A stretch of DNA of 12,410 nucleotides, taken from Pseudomonadota bacterium (GTDB lineage Bacteria > Pseudomonadota > Alphaproteobacteria > Paracaedibacterales > CAIULA01). Location of the stretch: contig JAJZHT010000022.1 in NCBI GenBank assembly GCA_021804455.1, positions 1 through 12,410 on the forward strand, read 5' to 3'. The notes under the pieces were generated by a model. That model had not been told where the DNA came from. It searched no databases and was given only the letters and a program-made list of their open reading frames with translations. Of this stretch, positions 1 to 8,148 are shown in pieces. Position 1 is the stretch's first letter, and every line of letters starts with the position of its first letter. The position numbers were made by a program, and so were the translations under genes.

Positions 1-360
1 TATGGGGCGATAAGGTTCCATCAAGGTTTTAAAAATTTTTTCACGATCAGGGATATTTACCAATTCAATTTCAGCCCCAACCAATTGGATACCCGCTGGA
101 ATTATTGTGAGTCCTGGGATGGCACTTTTTAAAAGACATTCGCCAACGGTACATCGCCCAATCAGCAAATCATAGCTTGTTAAATGCTTATCTTTTTTTA
201 AGATTCCGACTCCTGTTGAAGCATTTGCCTGAGGATCAAAGTCAACCAACAAAACCTTTCGATCAACAGCTGCTAAAGCTGTTGCGATATTAACAGCTGT
301 TGTCGTTTTTCCTACGCCTCCTTTTTGGTTGGCAACGACAATAACTTTAGCCAAACTCAT
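1..360 (-). CDS. parA: ParA chromosome-partitioning ATPase, 5' part only
   Basis: Reading leftward from the ATG at 360-358 gives 120 in-frame codons without a stop, so the gene runs off the left edge of the window. The protein begins [20 protein letters not shown]. It shows the deviant Walker A motif KGGVGKT at residues 13-19 and the Walker A' motif VDFDPQ around Asp40/Asp42, both diagnostic of the ParA/Soj/MinD ATPase family. ParA forms ATP-dependent dimers on the nucleoid that pull ParB-parS complexes apart, segregating replication origins. Its start overlaps the rsmG stop by 4 bp (ATGA), so translation is probably coupled to rsmG. parB is expected just beyond the left edge but is not seen. 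The two parS sites inside rsmG support a chromosomal rather than plasmid ParA. Confidence 0.95.
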   Translation of the reverse strand, partial: MSLAKVIVVANQKGGVGKTTTAVNIATALAAVDRKVLLVDFDPQANASTGVGILKKDKHLTSYDLLIGRCTVGECLLKSAIPGLTIIPAGIQLVGAEIELVNIPDREKIFKTLMEPYRPI

Positions 361-974
361 CTTCTTGAGACACCCTTTATTTTGATAATTTTAGATTCAG
401 ATTCTGTTATACTAGGAAACAATTCATATTCAAATTGCCATTGTTTTTGGCATTGTTCCAGTTCTTTTTTCCAAGAAGCTCCTTTTAGGAACCATCCTGT
501 AGCCTTTGTTTCACGTGAAACAGTTCTTAAAATTTCTAGCAAATGAGAAAGATTTGAAAAAGCTCGCGCTGTGACCTGTTGGTAATCTCCCTGCAAATCT
601 TGCCATTTTTGATGCAAAATTTTTACAGACGTTGACGTTTGTCGTGCCACTTCTTCTAAAAAAAGAACTTTTTTAAGATTGCATTCTACGAGAGTCACTC
701 TCGTACAACCTACCATAGCAAGAACCATGCCTGGGAAACCAGCACCCGAGCCTACATCCAACAAGGTTTGGCTCTTATCAATTCTAGGATACATCTGCAA
801 ACTGTCGAGAAAGTGACGCTTGCCTGATGAACCAAGAGTTTCTTTTTGAACAAGGTTATAAGCGGCAGACCATTTTTCCAGCAATTCCTGGTAAGTCTCA
901 AGCTTATCCCACGTTTCACGTGAAACAAAAGAAGCGTCAAAAAAAGGAGAAGACCTAAGCAATTCTAAACTCAT
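357..974 (-). CDS. rsmG: 16S rRNA (guanine-527-N7)-methyltransferase RsmG (GidB)
   Basis: This 205-residue protein has the usual RsmG length and a Rossmann-type SAM-binding fold. The glycine-rich SAM loop GSGAGFPG is at residues 75-82, preceded by the family motif RHFLDSL near 53-59 and followed by TARAF near 135-139. RsmG methylates N7 of G527 in the 530 loop of 16S rRNA; loss confers low-level streptomycin resistance in other bacteria. The only ATG that fits is at 974-972. An AAGGG lies just one base before it, too close for a normal ribosome-binding site, and the predicted promoter would leave almost no leader, so initiation may be leaderless. The peptide VSRET occurs twice (residues 17-21 and 152-156), each time encoded by a parS site. 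mnmG (gidA), often upstream of rsmG, is absent; phaC is divergent instead. Confidence 0.96.
   Translation of the reverse strand: MSLELLRSSPFFDASFVSRETWDKLETYQELLEKWSAAYNLVQKETLGSSGKRHFLDSLQMYPRIDKSQTLLDVGSGAGFPGMVLAMVGCTRVTLVECNLKKVLFLEEVARQTSTSVKILHQKWQDLQGDYQQVTARAFSNLSHLLEILRTVSRETKATGWFLKGASWKKELEQCQKQWQFEYELFPSITESESKIIKIKGVSRR
507..522. promoter_or_regulatory. parS centromere site, perfect consensus
   Basis: The 16 bases TGTTTCACGTGAAACA match the widely conserved chromosomal parS palindrome exactly. ParB binds such sites, loads as a CTP-dependent clamp and is moved by ParA, the gene for which is immediately downstream. The site lies within the 3' part of rsmG, in a stretch encoding TVSRETK. 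Confidence 0.93.
912..927. promoter_or_regulatory. parS centromere site, one outer-base change
   Basis: CGTTTCACGTGAAACA differs from the parS consensus only at the first base; the central 14-bp palindrome GTTTCACGTGAAAC is intact. It lies near the 5' end of rsmG, encoding FVSRETW, and is 405 bp from the other site. From general knowledge, a VSRET peptide near the N-terminus is common in alphaproteobacterial RsmG proteins, which would fit conservation of this embedded site. Confidence 0.88.
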
Positions 975-983
975 ACCCTTTTT

Positions 984-1011
984 ACTCTACCAGAAAAAAT
1001 CCCCTTGTCAA
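984..1011 (-). promoter_or_regulatory. Predicted sigma-70 promoter of rsmG-parA
   Basis: On the minus strand a perfect -35 TTGACA (1011-1006) is followed after 16 bp by TAGAGT (989-984), a 4/6 match to the -10 consensus. Transcription would start near 977, only a few bases before the rsmG ATG at 974, giving a leaderless or nearly leaderless message. The -35 box shares five bases with the phaC -35 box on the other strand. Confidence 0.5.
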
Positions 1012-1033
1012 AAAAAATAGTAATTCATATTTT
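1005..1033 (+). promoter_or_regulatory. Predicted sigma-70 promoter of phaC
   Basis: TTGTCA (1005-1010, 5/6 match) and TATTTT (1028-1033, 4/6 match) are separated by exactly 17 bp. The start site would fall near 1040, inside the adjacent inverted repeat, leaving a leader of about 40 bases before the phaC ATG. An alternative -10, TAAAAT at 1047-1052, has only a poor -35 partner. Confidence 0.5.
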
Positions 1034-1053
1034 AGTAAAAAAATACTAAAATA
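1028..1053. repeat. 10-bp perfect inverted repeat, operator candidate at the phaC promoter
   Basis: Arms TATTTTAGTA (1028-1037) and TACTAAAATA (1044-1053) are exact reverse complements separated by six A. The left arm contains the proposed phaC -10 box and the repeat spans the likely start site. This is the usual place for a repressor operator. An RNA hairpin is also possible but would be weak because the arms are nearly all A/T. The binding protein is unknown; PHA-linked regulators such as PhaR are one possibility, with no direct evidence here. Confidence 0.5.
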
Positions 1054-1081
1054 ATACATTGAAAAAATAAGGTCCGCATCT

Positions 1082-2854
1082 ATGAAAAAAATGATTGGGG
1101 AAACAGCAAAATTTTATACCAAACTTTGGGAACGGTTTTTACATTACCAAGAACAACACCTCAGCCCCGATAGTCTTCGAGGTTTTTATGAGACCATAAC
1201 CCAATCCCAACAAAGGATGCTAAAAAAAATTAAAGAAAATCCTACCCTTTGGGATAGTACTCAAAAAAAATACCTAGAGGAATTAGAAAAACTTTATAAT
1301 AAATCTTTAGAACAATTAACGCCTTATACCTCCCCAAAAATTGATTGTGTCCCTTATACAGATCGGCGATTTCGGGACAAAGATTGGTATGAACATCCGT
1401 TCTTTAATTATCTGCGTGAATCTTACCTTCTTCACAGCGAATATCTTCAAAACCTTTTTGATATTGAGGAATTTGATGAAGAAACACGTCGTAAAATTCA
1501 ATTTTATTTAAAAGCCTATCTTGATGCTTTGTCGCCCAGTAATTTTCCTTTTACCAATCCTGAAGTTATTCGTGAAACAATCCAACAAAAAGGGGGAAAT
1601 CTGATCAAAGGATATCAAAATTTTTTAAAAGATCAATCAAAAGGCAACGGCTTTAATCTTCCTGCCCTGACCAATTTAGAAGCTTTTAAGGTTGGGAAAA
1701 ACCTTGCAACAACACCAGGAAAAGTTGTCTTTGAAAATGAAATTTTCCAACTTTTACAATTTTTACCTTCTCAAGGACCCTATTATGAAAAACCTATTCT
1801 GATTATTCCCCCTTGGATTAATAAATATTATATTTTCGATCTGCAACCTGAAAATTCTTTTATTCGTTGGAATACAGAATCAGGACGCATCGTTTACTCC
1901 ATTTCTTGGGTCAATCCTGATGCTTCCTATGCCCATACCTCTTTTCGAGATTATATTTTAAAAGGGATCGATCAAGCGGTTGAAGAAATATTAAAAATAA
2001 ATCGTTGTCAAAACTTACACGCCGTTGGATTTTGTGTAGGGGGTGTCGCCCTCAGCGTTCTCATGGCCTACTACCAAGCTAAAAAATGGTATAAATTAAA
2101 CAGCGCAACACTTTTAGCGTCTCCTATTGATTTTCGAGAGATGGGGGATCTCTCTTTTTTTGTGGGTAAAGACCAAATCCATTTTTTAGAAAAAGTTCTT
2201 AAAAAACAAGGCGCCTTTTCGGGGGAAGAGATGATGAAAATCTTTAGCAGCCTGCGCGCGAATGAACTGATTTGGCCAAATTATATCAACAGCTATCTTC
2301 TTGGAAAAGAACCTCCTCCCATGGATTTTCTGTTCTGGAACAGTGATACAACCAATATTCCCGCCAAAATGCACCTAGAATATCTGAAGGAGTTTTTCTT
2401 AAAAAATGCCTTGTCCCATCACAATTTATACCACCTGGGACGAACCGGTATTGATCTTGAAACCGTCGACCTGCCTTGTTTTATCGTTGCCACACAAAAA
2501 GATCATATTGTTCCTTGGAAAGCCGCTTTTTCTGGATTTCAAAAACTGTGTAATAGTGTCTTTATTCTGGGGGGATCGGGACATATTGCTGGGATTATCA
2601 ATCCTCCCCAACGTCATAAATATGGGTATTGGACCAGCGAGGCTCCGCACACAGCGTCAGCCGAGGATTGGTTAAAAACCGCAACCCAACACCCCGGATC
2701 GTGGTGGAATTCTTGGGAAAAATGGCTAACCCCTTTTTTAGGAGAGAGAAAAATTACGAAAAATGACCTAAAAAGTCAATCTCTTGAAGAGGCCCCTGGG
2801 CGTTATGCGTTGCAAACAGCCCCCATTCTTAAAGAATCTTTATTCGATATCTAA
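1082..2854 (+). CDS. phaC: Class I poly(3-hydroxyalkanoate) synthase PhaC
   Basis: This 590-residue cytoplasmic enzyme polymerises (R)-3-hydroxyacyl-CoA into polyhydroxyalkanoate storage granules, releasing CoA. Length fits class I, single-subunit synthases. The N-terminal PhaC domain includes DRRFRDKDWYEHPFFNYLRE near residues 94-113, then an alpha/beta-hydrolase core. The lipase-like box GFCVGG carries the nucleophile Cys318, Asp474 lies in KDHIVPW, and His501 lies in GGSGHIAGIINPP, so the triad is complete and at positions close to those of the Cupriavidus enzyme. The C-terminal GSWWNSWEKWL motif is also typical. An AAGGT eight bases before the ATG supports the start. No phaA, phaB or phasin gene is adjacent. 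The stop codon overlaps that of the convergent rbfA. The coding sequence looks intact, with no sign of decay. Confidence 0.96.
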   Translation: MKKMIGETAKFYTKLWERFLHYQEQHLSPDSLRGFYETITQSQQRMLKKIKENPTLWDSTQKKYLEELEKLYNKSLEQLTPYTSPKIDCVPYTDRRFRDKDWYEHPFFNYLRESYLLHSEYLQNLFDIEEFDEETRRKIQFYLKAYLDALSPSNFPFTNPEVIRETIQQKGGNLIKGYQNFLKDQSKGNGFNLPALTNLEAFKVGKNLATTPGKVVFENEIFQLLQFLPSQGPYYEKPILIIPPWINKYYIFDLQPENSFIRWNTESGRIVYSISWVNPDASYAHTSFRDYILKGIDQAVEEILKINRCQNLHAVGFCVGGVALSVLMAYYQAKKWYKLNSATLLASPIDFREMGDLSFFVGKDQIHFLEKVLKKQGAFSGEEMMKIFSSLRANELIWPNYINSYLLGKEPPPMDFLFWNSDTTNIPAKMHLEYLKEFFLKNALSHHNLYHLGRTGIDLETVDLPCFIVATQKDHIVPWKAAFSGFQKLCNSVFILGGSGHIAGIINPPQRHKYGYWTSEAPHTASAEDWLKTATQHPGSWWNSWEKWLTPFLGERKITKNDLKSQSLEEAPGRYALQTAPILKESLFDI

Positions 2855-3261
2855 GAAGAAGAATTTTTATTCAAAAGCGCATCGATCCTGGCACCTGTAC
2901 TAAAACTAGGATCGATAGAAAACCGAAGGACAGGAACCGTTCTAAGGCGAAGATGTGACGCAACCTGCTTGCGAAAATATCCCGCCATCAACTCCAAAAA
3001 AACCATGGTTTGTTCCTGGTGTTCTCCCCCCAAGGGCATAACCCATATGGTAGCATTTTTTAAGTCCGCTGAGACTATAACATCTGTAATGGTAATAGAG
3101 CAGGGAGCTTCTACAAGCATCCCTTGCGCATCGTATCGTACAGGCCAATCGCCACGCATCAAAGCTTCAGCCAAACAAAATCGAAGCTCCTGTGCCACAC
3201 GCTTTTGACGATGGCTAGGAGCTTTCGAAGGAACGAAAAGATCTAAAGAAGAACGAGACAT
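2851..3261 (-). CDS. rbfA: 30S ribosome-binding factor RbfA
   Basis: This 136-residue protein matches RbfA in length and pattern: N-terminal RQKRVAQELRFCLAEAL, central ITITDVIVSADLKNATIWVMPLG, and C-terminal LRLRTVPVLRFSIDPSFSTGARIDALL, forming a type II KH-like fold. RbfA assists late maturation of the 16S 5' end in the 30S subunit and supports cold adaptation. The ATG lies 11 bp after the infB stop, and an AGGG overlapping that stop serves as ribosome-binding site with nine-base spacing, so it is the last gene of the rimP-nusA-infB-rbfA operon. truB, which often follows rbfA, is not here; instead rbfA ends in a 4-bp tail-to-tail overlap with phaC, and no terminator separates them. The Ser-rich tail (NSSS) arises from the AAGAAGAAG stretch on the other strand. 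Confidence 0.94.
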   Translation of the reverse strand: MSRSSLDLFVPSKAPSHRQKRVAQELRFCLAEALMRGDWPVRYDAQGMLVEAPCSITITDVIVSADLKNATIWVMPLGGEHQEQTMVFLELMAGYFRKQVASHLRLRTVPVLRFSIDPSFSTGARIDALLNKNSSS

Positions 3262-3272
3262 TTGTCATAACC

Positions 3273-5990
3273 CTATAATTGACGACGAATCGATTCCAAT
3301 TCAAAGCACTCGATCATATCACCCACCCGAATGTCATTATAGTTTTCAAAAGCCATACCGCATTCGTACGACTCTTTCACTTCTTTCACTTCGTCTCTAA
3401 ACCGTTTTAAAGTCTTAAGCGCCCCTTCATGGATAACGACATTATCTCTTAACAGTCGAACATGGGCCCCACGCTTGACAATACCTTCTGTTACAAAGCA
3501 GCCGGCTACCTTGCCAACTTTGGTGATATTAAAGACGTCGCGTATTTCCGCCGTTCCTAGGAACTTTTCACGGATAGTTGGAGCTAAAAGACCACTCATG
3601 ACAGCTTTAAGATCGTCTAACGCATCATAAATGATGGAATAGTAACGTATTTCGATACCATCACGACGCGCCAGTTCACGAGCCTGAGGGTTGGCACGAA
3701 CGTTAAATCCTATGATAATTCCTCCAGAAGCCCGTGCTAAGGTTACGTCGCTTTCATTAATTCCTCCTACAGCACCATGGAGAATGCGGGCTGCCACTTC
3801 GGTTGTGGAAAGTTTCGCTAAACTGCTGGTAATCGCTTCCAAAGACCCTTGAACGTCCGTCTTAATCACCAATGGCAATTCACGGGCTTCCCCCGCGGCA
3901 ATTTTTGACATCATTTGTTCCATTGAGCCACGAGCGGTACTTGCAAGAACCATTTCTCGACGCCGACGTTGGCGATATTCGGTAATTTCACGGGCTTTAG
4001 CCTCGGTTTCCACAACAACAAACTCATCTCCTGCGGAAGGAGCCCCATTGAGCCCCAAAACTTCAACAGGCATTGAGGGAGTCGCGGAACTAATTATTTT
4101 ACCATGATCATCAACCAAGGCGCGAACACGTCCCCACTCCGTTCCCGCGACAAAAATATCTCCAACTTTTAGAGTTCCTCGTTGAACCAAAACAGTTGCA
4201 ACGCATCCTCTTCCTTTATCAATTTTCGCCTCAACAACAACACCTTGACCAGCACGATTGACATTGGCTTTTAGATCCAAAATTTCGGCTTGCAATAAAA
4301 TAGCTTCTTCAAGTTTATCAAGGTTCAAGCCTTGCTTTGCCGAAACCTCAACGCCTATCACATCGCCACCATACTCCTCAAGAACAATGTCTTGTTGCAA
4401 CAACTCATTTCGAACGCGATCTGGGTTGGCATCTGGCTTGTCAATTTTGTTAATAGCTACAACAATCGGAACTTTAGCCGCCTTAGCGTGATTAATCGCT
4501 TCAACAGTTTGTTCCATGATACCATCATCAGCAGCCACAACCAGAACCACAACGTCGGTTGCATTGGCTCCTCGAGCCCGCATTTCACTGAAAGCCGCAT
4601 GGCCAGGGGTATCAATAAAGGTTATTTTGTGACCAGATTTAAGAGTGACTTGATAAGCACCAATATGCTGAGTAATTCCCCCGGCTTCCCCTCCAGCCAC
4701 ATCGGTTTGACGTAAAGCATCTAAAAGAGAAGTCTTTCCATGGTCAACGTGACCCATCACCGTTACAACAGGGGCTCTTGCTACCAATTCTTCCAGACGA
4801 TCTTCTGCGCCACCTAGACCCAGCTCGATATCCGCCTCAGACACCCTCTTGGGTTTATGTCCAAACTCGGTACAAAGTAATTCTGCTGTATCGCCATCAA
4901 TAACCTGGTTAATGGTTACCATCATCCCTAATTTCATCAGAGATTTAACAATATCAGCTCCACGAACCGCCATTCGGTTAGCAAGCTCACCGACCATGAT
5001 ACTTTCTGGAATCACAACTTCGCGAACAACTTTGGCAGCTTCGTTTTGATCTTGTTGCACTTTATGTTTTTGTCGAGCGCGCTTAATCGAGGCCATAGAG
5101 CGTGAACGTTCTTCAGACTCACCATCCAAAACCTTAGTCAATATATTACGGTTAAGTTTTCGAGGAGCCTCCGCAGTCTTACGAACAGCCGGAGCACGTT
5201 TGGTGTCCAATCGATTGATGACGGTCTTGCGTGGATTGTCTTCCTCGTCCAAATCAACTTCCAACGTCTTGGGTTTTACTGGATGAGGCCGCGCTGCTTC
5301 CGTTGGTAATTCAGACTTGGGTTGGTTGGTGACTTTAGGTTCCACAACCGCCACTGGTTTAGAAGGACCGTAACCAGCGGCTCTTAAAACAATGGGGGTA
5401 AACTTTTCTTGAGGAGCTTGTTTCTTAGTAAAGAAAGGCTGGGATTTTTTTTGCGGTTCTTCCCGTTTTAAAACAGACGATGAATCAGAAACAGAAGGTT
5501 TAACAGAAACAGGCTCTGGCTTGTTTTCTTCCTCATGTGAGGACAAAGAAACCTCAACTTCTTGGCTTTCTTCTGTGGCTTGCCATTCTTTATCCAAGAG
5601 ATCATCGTCCCTATTCTCCGAAGAGGATAAGGCCTCTTCAGTGGCCTCATGTTTTAAAGCCTCTTGAACGGCCTTAAAGCGAGTCTCCAACTCTTCATGA
5701 GTAAGTCGCTTACCTTTAGAGGACGTTTGCGACTCAGACAAGGAAACGCCCGATTCCTCAACAGAAACTGGAACAGTTTGTGTTTTGTCCGCTGGCTTTT
5801 CTGCTGCCAAAGGCAACCTCTTTCTCTTGACTTCAACCTCAACGGTTTTAGACCTTCCATGAGAAAAACTTTGCCTTACCTGATCTTTTTCGATAACCTT
5901 CTTAAGCTCTAACTTTTTATTTAAAGTAAGAGTCTTTTTTGTTCCCTCTTTTTCTGAGGTTGGGTCTTTTCTATCCGTTGTTCCCGTCAT
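3273..5990 (-). CDS. infB: Translation initiation factor IF-2
   Basis: IF-2 is the GTPase that brings fMet-tRNA to the 30S P site and promotes subunit joining. From the ATG at 5990 the protein has 905 residues. A long charged linker fills roughly residues 1-310, followed by the IF2_N helical domain ([20 protein letters not shown] region, about 320-385). The G domain shows GHVDHGKT near 413-420, then [17 protein letters not shown] and SAK. After it come the beta-barrel domain II, domain III and the fMet-binding C domain. I preferred ATG 5990 because AAGGA stands four bases upstream. An in-frame TTG at 6002 would add four residues but has no ribosome-binding site. The gap to nusA is only 31 bp and holds no ylxR gene. 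It is cotranscribed with rbfA. Confidence 0.97.
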   Translation of the reverse strand: MTGTTDRKDPTSEKEGTKKTLTLNKKLELKKVIEKDQVRQSFSHGRSKTVEVEVKRKRLPLAAEKPADKTQTVPVSVEESGVSLSESQTSSKGKRLTHEELETRFKAVQEALKHEATEEALSSSENRDDDLLDKEWQATEESQEVEVSLSSHEEENKPEPVSVKPSVSDSSSVLKREEPQKKSQPFFTKKQAPQEKFTPIVLRAAGYGPSKPVAVVEPKVTNQPKSELPTEAARPHPVKPKTLEVDLDEEDNPRKTVINRLDTKRAPAVRKTAEAPRKLNRNILTKVLDGESEERSRSMASIKRARQKHKVQQDQNEAAKVVREVVIPESIMVGELANRMAVRGADIVKSLMKLGMMVTINQVIDGDTAELLCTEFGHKPKRVSEADIELGLGGAEDRLEELVARAPVVTVMGHVDHGKTSLLDALRQTDVAGGEAGGITQHIGAYQVTLKSGHKITFIDTPGHAAFSEMRARGANATDVVVLVVAADDGIMEQTVEAINHAKAAKVPIVVAINKIDKPDANPDRVRNELLQQDIVLEEYGGDVIGVEVSAKQGLNLDKLEEAILLQAEILDLKANVNRAGQGVVVEAKIDKGRGCVATVLVQRGTLKVGDIFVAGTEWGRVRALVDDHGKIISSATPSMPVEVLGLNGAPSAGDEFVVVETEAKAREITEYRQRRRREMVLASTARGSMEQMMSKIAAGEARELPLVIKTDVQGSLEAITSSLAKLSTTEVAARILHGAVGGINESDVTLARASGGIIIGFNVRANPQARELARRDGIEIRYYSIIYDALDDLKAVMSGLLAPTIREKFLGTAEIRDVFNITKVGKVAGCFVTEGIVKRGAHVRLLRDNVVIHEGALKTLKRFRDEVKEVKESYECGMAFENYNDIRVGDMIECFELESIRRQL

Positions 5991-6021
5991 GCTTTCCTTC
6001 AATATTTAGGTGACCGTCAGG

Positions 6022-7563
6022 TTATTTTTTTTCATCTTCAAACCAGTGGGCACGTGCTGCCATAATGATCTGGTTGGCATCGTCTAAAGACAAAACATCT
6101 TTGCCTGTAATCTCGACCAACTCATCTCCTGATAATTCTGCCAGACCATCTAATGTCTTAATGCCAGACTCTGCCATCGCTATCAGAGCAGAAGGGGTCA
6201 AATTCTGCAACTTGAAAACAGCCTCTTCCATCCCCAATTCTTGACTGCGGGCCAAAAAGTCTTGGTCTCGATTTTTCAGGTATTGAACAGCACGGCGTTT
6301 TAACTCTTCGGCAATTTCCTCATCAAAACCTTCAACGGAAGAAAAATCAGCAAGATCAACTTGGACAATTTCCTCAATTTTTGAGAAACCTTCGGCCACC
6401 AAAAGTTGAGCAATCATTTCATCCACATCCAAGGCATCCATAAATAATTGAGAACGACTTGCTGTTTCTTCAGCGCGACGATTGGCTTCATCAGCCTCCG
6501 TCATCATATCAATATTCCAACCTGTTAACTGGGAGGCCAAGCGAACATTTTGGCCACGCCGACCAATGGCTAAACTAAGCTGATCTTCTGAAACCACAAC
6601 ATCGACCCGTTGAGCTTCCTCATCGATAACAACCTTCATAACCTCAGCAGGGGCCAGGGCATTCACCACAAACGTTGCTGGATTGGAGGACCACAAAACA
6701 ATATCAATTTTTTCGCCTTGAAGCTCATTGACAACCGCCTGAACCCTAGACCCCCTCATACCCACACAAGCTCCTACGGGGTCAATGCTGGTATCTGTTG
6801 TATAGACAGCAATTTTGGCGCGACTTCCTGGATCACGAGCCACCGATTTCACTTGAATGATATTGTCATAGATTTCAGGAACTTCTTGTTCAAACAGTTT
6901 TGCCATAAATTGGGGATGGGTCCGGGATAAAATAATCATGGGACCTCGTGCTTCGGGATTAATTTCAGAAATAAAAACCCGAATACGATCTCCTATGCGA
7001 AATGTTTCACGCGGAATAATATCTTCGCGACGCAAAATTCCTTCCGCTCGCCCCAAATCAATGATGGCATTGCCAAATTCAACCCGCTTAACCAGACCGC
7101 TAATAATTTCCCCTAGGCGGCCCTTAAATTCCTCATACTGACGGGCACGTTCTGCGTCACGAACTTTTTGAACGATTACCTGGCGGGCACTTTGGGCAGC
7201 AACACGACCAAATTCAATGGGTGGCAGTGTTTCAGTTAATTCGTCACCGATGGATGCAGAAGAATCCACTTGGCGTGCTTCATCAAGAGAGATTTGCTTA
7301 AATTCATCCTCTAACGTTTCAACGACCGTACGAATGCGATAGATGGCGACATCCCCTGTTGTACGATCAATTTCAACACGAATATCATGATCAAAACCAT
7401 ATTTCGCCCGTGCAGCCTTTTGAATGGCTTGCTCCATGGCAACAAGAACCTCATCGCGATCGATTGACTTCTCGCGGGCAACAATCTCAGCAACCTGCAG
7501 CAATTCATGACGAGGATGCGCTGTAAGTGTTTGTTCTACGGGTTTAATTTTCCTACTAACCAA
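6022..7563 (-). CDS. nusA: Transcription termination/antitermination protein NusA
   Basis: NusA binds RNA polymerase, modulates pausing and Rho-dependent or intrinsic termination, and works with rRNA antitermination factors. The 513 residues contain the N-terminal polymerase-binding domain (HELLQVAEIVAREKSIDRDEV at about 19-39), an S1 domain (about 150-215), and tandem KH domains including GMRGSR and GRRGQNVRLASQL. Two C-terminal helix-hairpin-helix repeats (about residues 390-430 and 450-505) complete the usual proteobacterial layout. The start is a TTG at 7563-7561, supported by AAGGA eight bases upstream; the next in-frame ATG is about 40 residues further in and would remove conserved sequence. 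The gap to rimP is 43 bp. The last codons end in a run of eight A. Confidence 0.96.
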   Translation of the reverse strand: MVSRKIKPVEQTLTAHPRHELLQVAEIVAREKSIDRDEVLVAMEQAIQKAARAKYGFDHDIRVEIDRTTGDVAIYRIRTVVETLEDEFKQISLDEARQVDSSASIGDELTETLPPIEFGRVAAQSARQVIVQKVRDAERARQYEEFKGRLGEIISGLVKRVEFGNAIIDLGRAEGILRREDIIPRETFRIGDRIRVFISEINPEARGPMIILSRTHPQFMAKLFEQEVPEIYDNIIQVKSVARDPGSRAKIAVYTTDTSIDPVGACVGMRGSRVQAVVNELQGEKIDIVLWSSNPATFVVNALAPAEVMKVVIDEEAQRVDVVVSEDQLSLAIGRRGQNVRLASQLTGWNIDMMTEADEANRRAEETASRSQLFMDALDVDEMIAQLLVAEGFSKIEEIVQVDLADFSSVEGFDEEIAEELKRRAVQYLKNRDQDFLARSQELGMEEAVFKLQNLTPSALIAMAESGIKTLDGLAELSGDELVEITGKDVLSLDDANQIIMAARAHWFEDEKK

Positions 7564-7606
7564 GACTTCTATCCTTTAAAATACATGTTAAAAACGACAG
7601 TAAAAA

Positions 7607-8080
7607 CTACACCTGAACTTGCAATCGAGCTGAGTGGATGTTGCTATACAACACTTCGACAATCTCGACTTCGTTCGGATCGGGCTGATCTAACTTTATC
7701 GTTATAGCTGTTTCTGTGGCAGATTCCAACTTTCCTGGAAATGTTTTTCGTTTGTTAATAGCCTGAATTGTCTTTACAATCACAGGGGAACCGACAAAAC
7801 GTTGATAATCGGCTATCTTCACCAGGGGACGATCCAGGCCCGGTGAGGACACCTCTAAGATATAGCGATTCTTAATGATATCTTCAACATCCAAAAGCGC
7901 AGAGATCATACGACTGGCTGTAGCACAGTCGTCAACTGTAATTTCTTGACCATCAAGACGCTCAATCATAATTTGCAAGGTTAATCGTTGCGCTCCCGAT
8001 AATAAAACCCGCACGACACCGTACCCCTTATGGTGAAGAGGATCTTGAATAATGGTTTCAACTTGCTGATGGATGTTCAC
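7607..8080 (-). CDS. rimP: Ribosome maturation factor RimP
   Basis: This 157-residue protein carries the RimP signature YILEVSSPGLDRPL (about residues 73-86) and the preceding DDCATASRMISALLD helix, followed by the C-terminal SH3-like domain. RimP acts early in 30S assembly by helping uS12 join the 5' domain. The start codon is GTG at 8080, with AAGGG five bases upstream; no ATG lies nearby. It is the first gene of the minus-strand operon with nusA, infB and rbfA, a conserved arrangement. A predicted promoter lies 40-70 bp upstream. Confidence 0.93.
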   Translation of the reverse strand: MNIHQQVETIIQDPLHHKGYGVVRVLLSGAQRLTLQIMIERLDGQEITVDDCATASRMISALLDVEDIIKNRYILEVSSPGLDRPLVKIADYQRFVGSPVIVKTIQAINKRKTFPGKLESATETAITIKLDQPDPNEVEIVEVLYSNIHSARLQVQV

Positions 8081-8119
8081 AAAAACCCTTTAAATTACAC
8101 GGCGTTAAAAATTTACACA

Positions 8120-8148
8120 ATAATATTGACACACTAACTTAGTGTGAA
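8120..8148 (-). promoter_or_regulatory. Predicted sigma-70 promoter of the rimP-nusA-infB-rbfA operon
   Basis: On the minus strand TTCACA (8148-8143, 5/6 match) and TATTAT (8125-8120, 5/6 match) are exactly 17 bp apart. The resulting leader before the rimP GTG would be about 30-35 bases. The 17-bp palindrome at 8130-8146 fills most of the spacer, so a protein bound there would block polymerase. Confidence 0.55.

Noticed and set aside
325..546. A plus-strand frame across the rsmG-parA junction
   Set aside because: Both underlying genes are well supported on the other strand, and the frame shows no family features.
1565..1579. A parS-like half site in phaC (GTTATTCGTGAAACA)
   Set aside because: Only the right half matches; three mismatches in the left half make ParB binding unlikely.
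2825..2837. Small palindrome ATTCTTAAAGAAT near the end of phaC as a terminator
   Set aside because: The stem is only six mostly A/T pairs, lies within the phaC coding sequence before its stop, and is not followed by a T-run.
4332..4715. A 127-codon open frame antisense to infB
   Set aside because: It lies entirely within the conserved GTPase domain of infB on the other strand, has no recognisable features and follows from codon use of the real gene.
5991..6002. TTG at 6002 as the infB start
   Set aside because: It has no ribosome-binding site, while ATG 5990 has AAGGA just upstream. The difference is four residues.
7003..7018. A third parS-like site inside nusA (TGTTTCACGCGGAATA)
   Set aside because: It has three mismatches to the consensus and breaks the palindrome; the bases simply encode a conserved PRET stretch of NusA.
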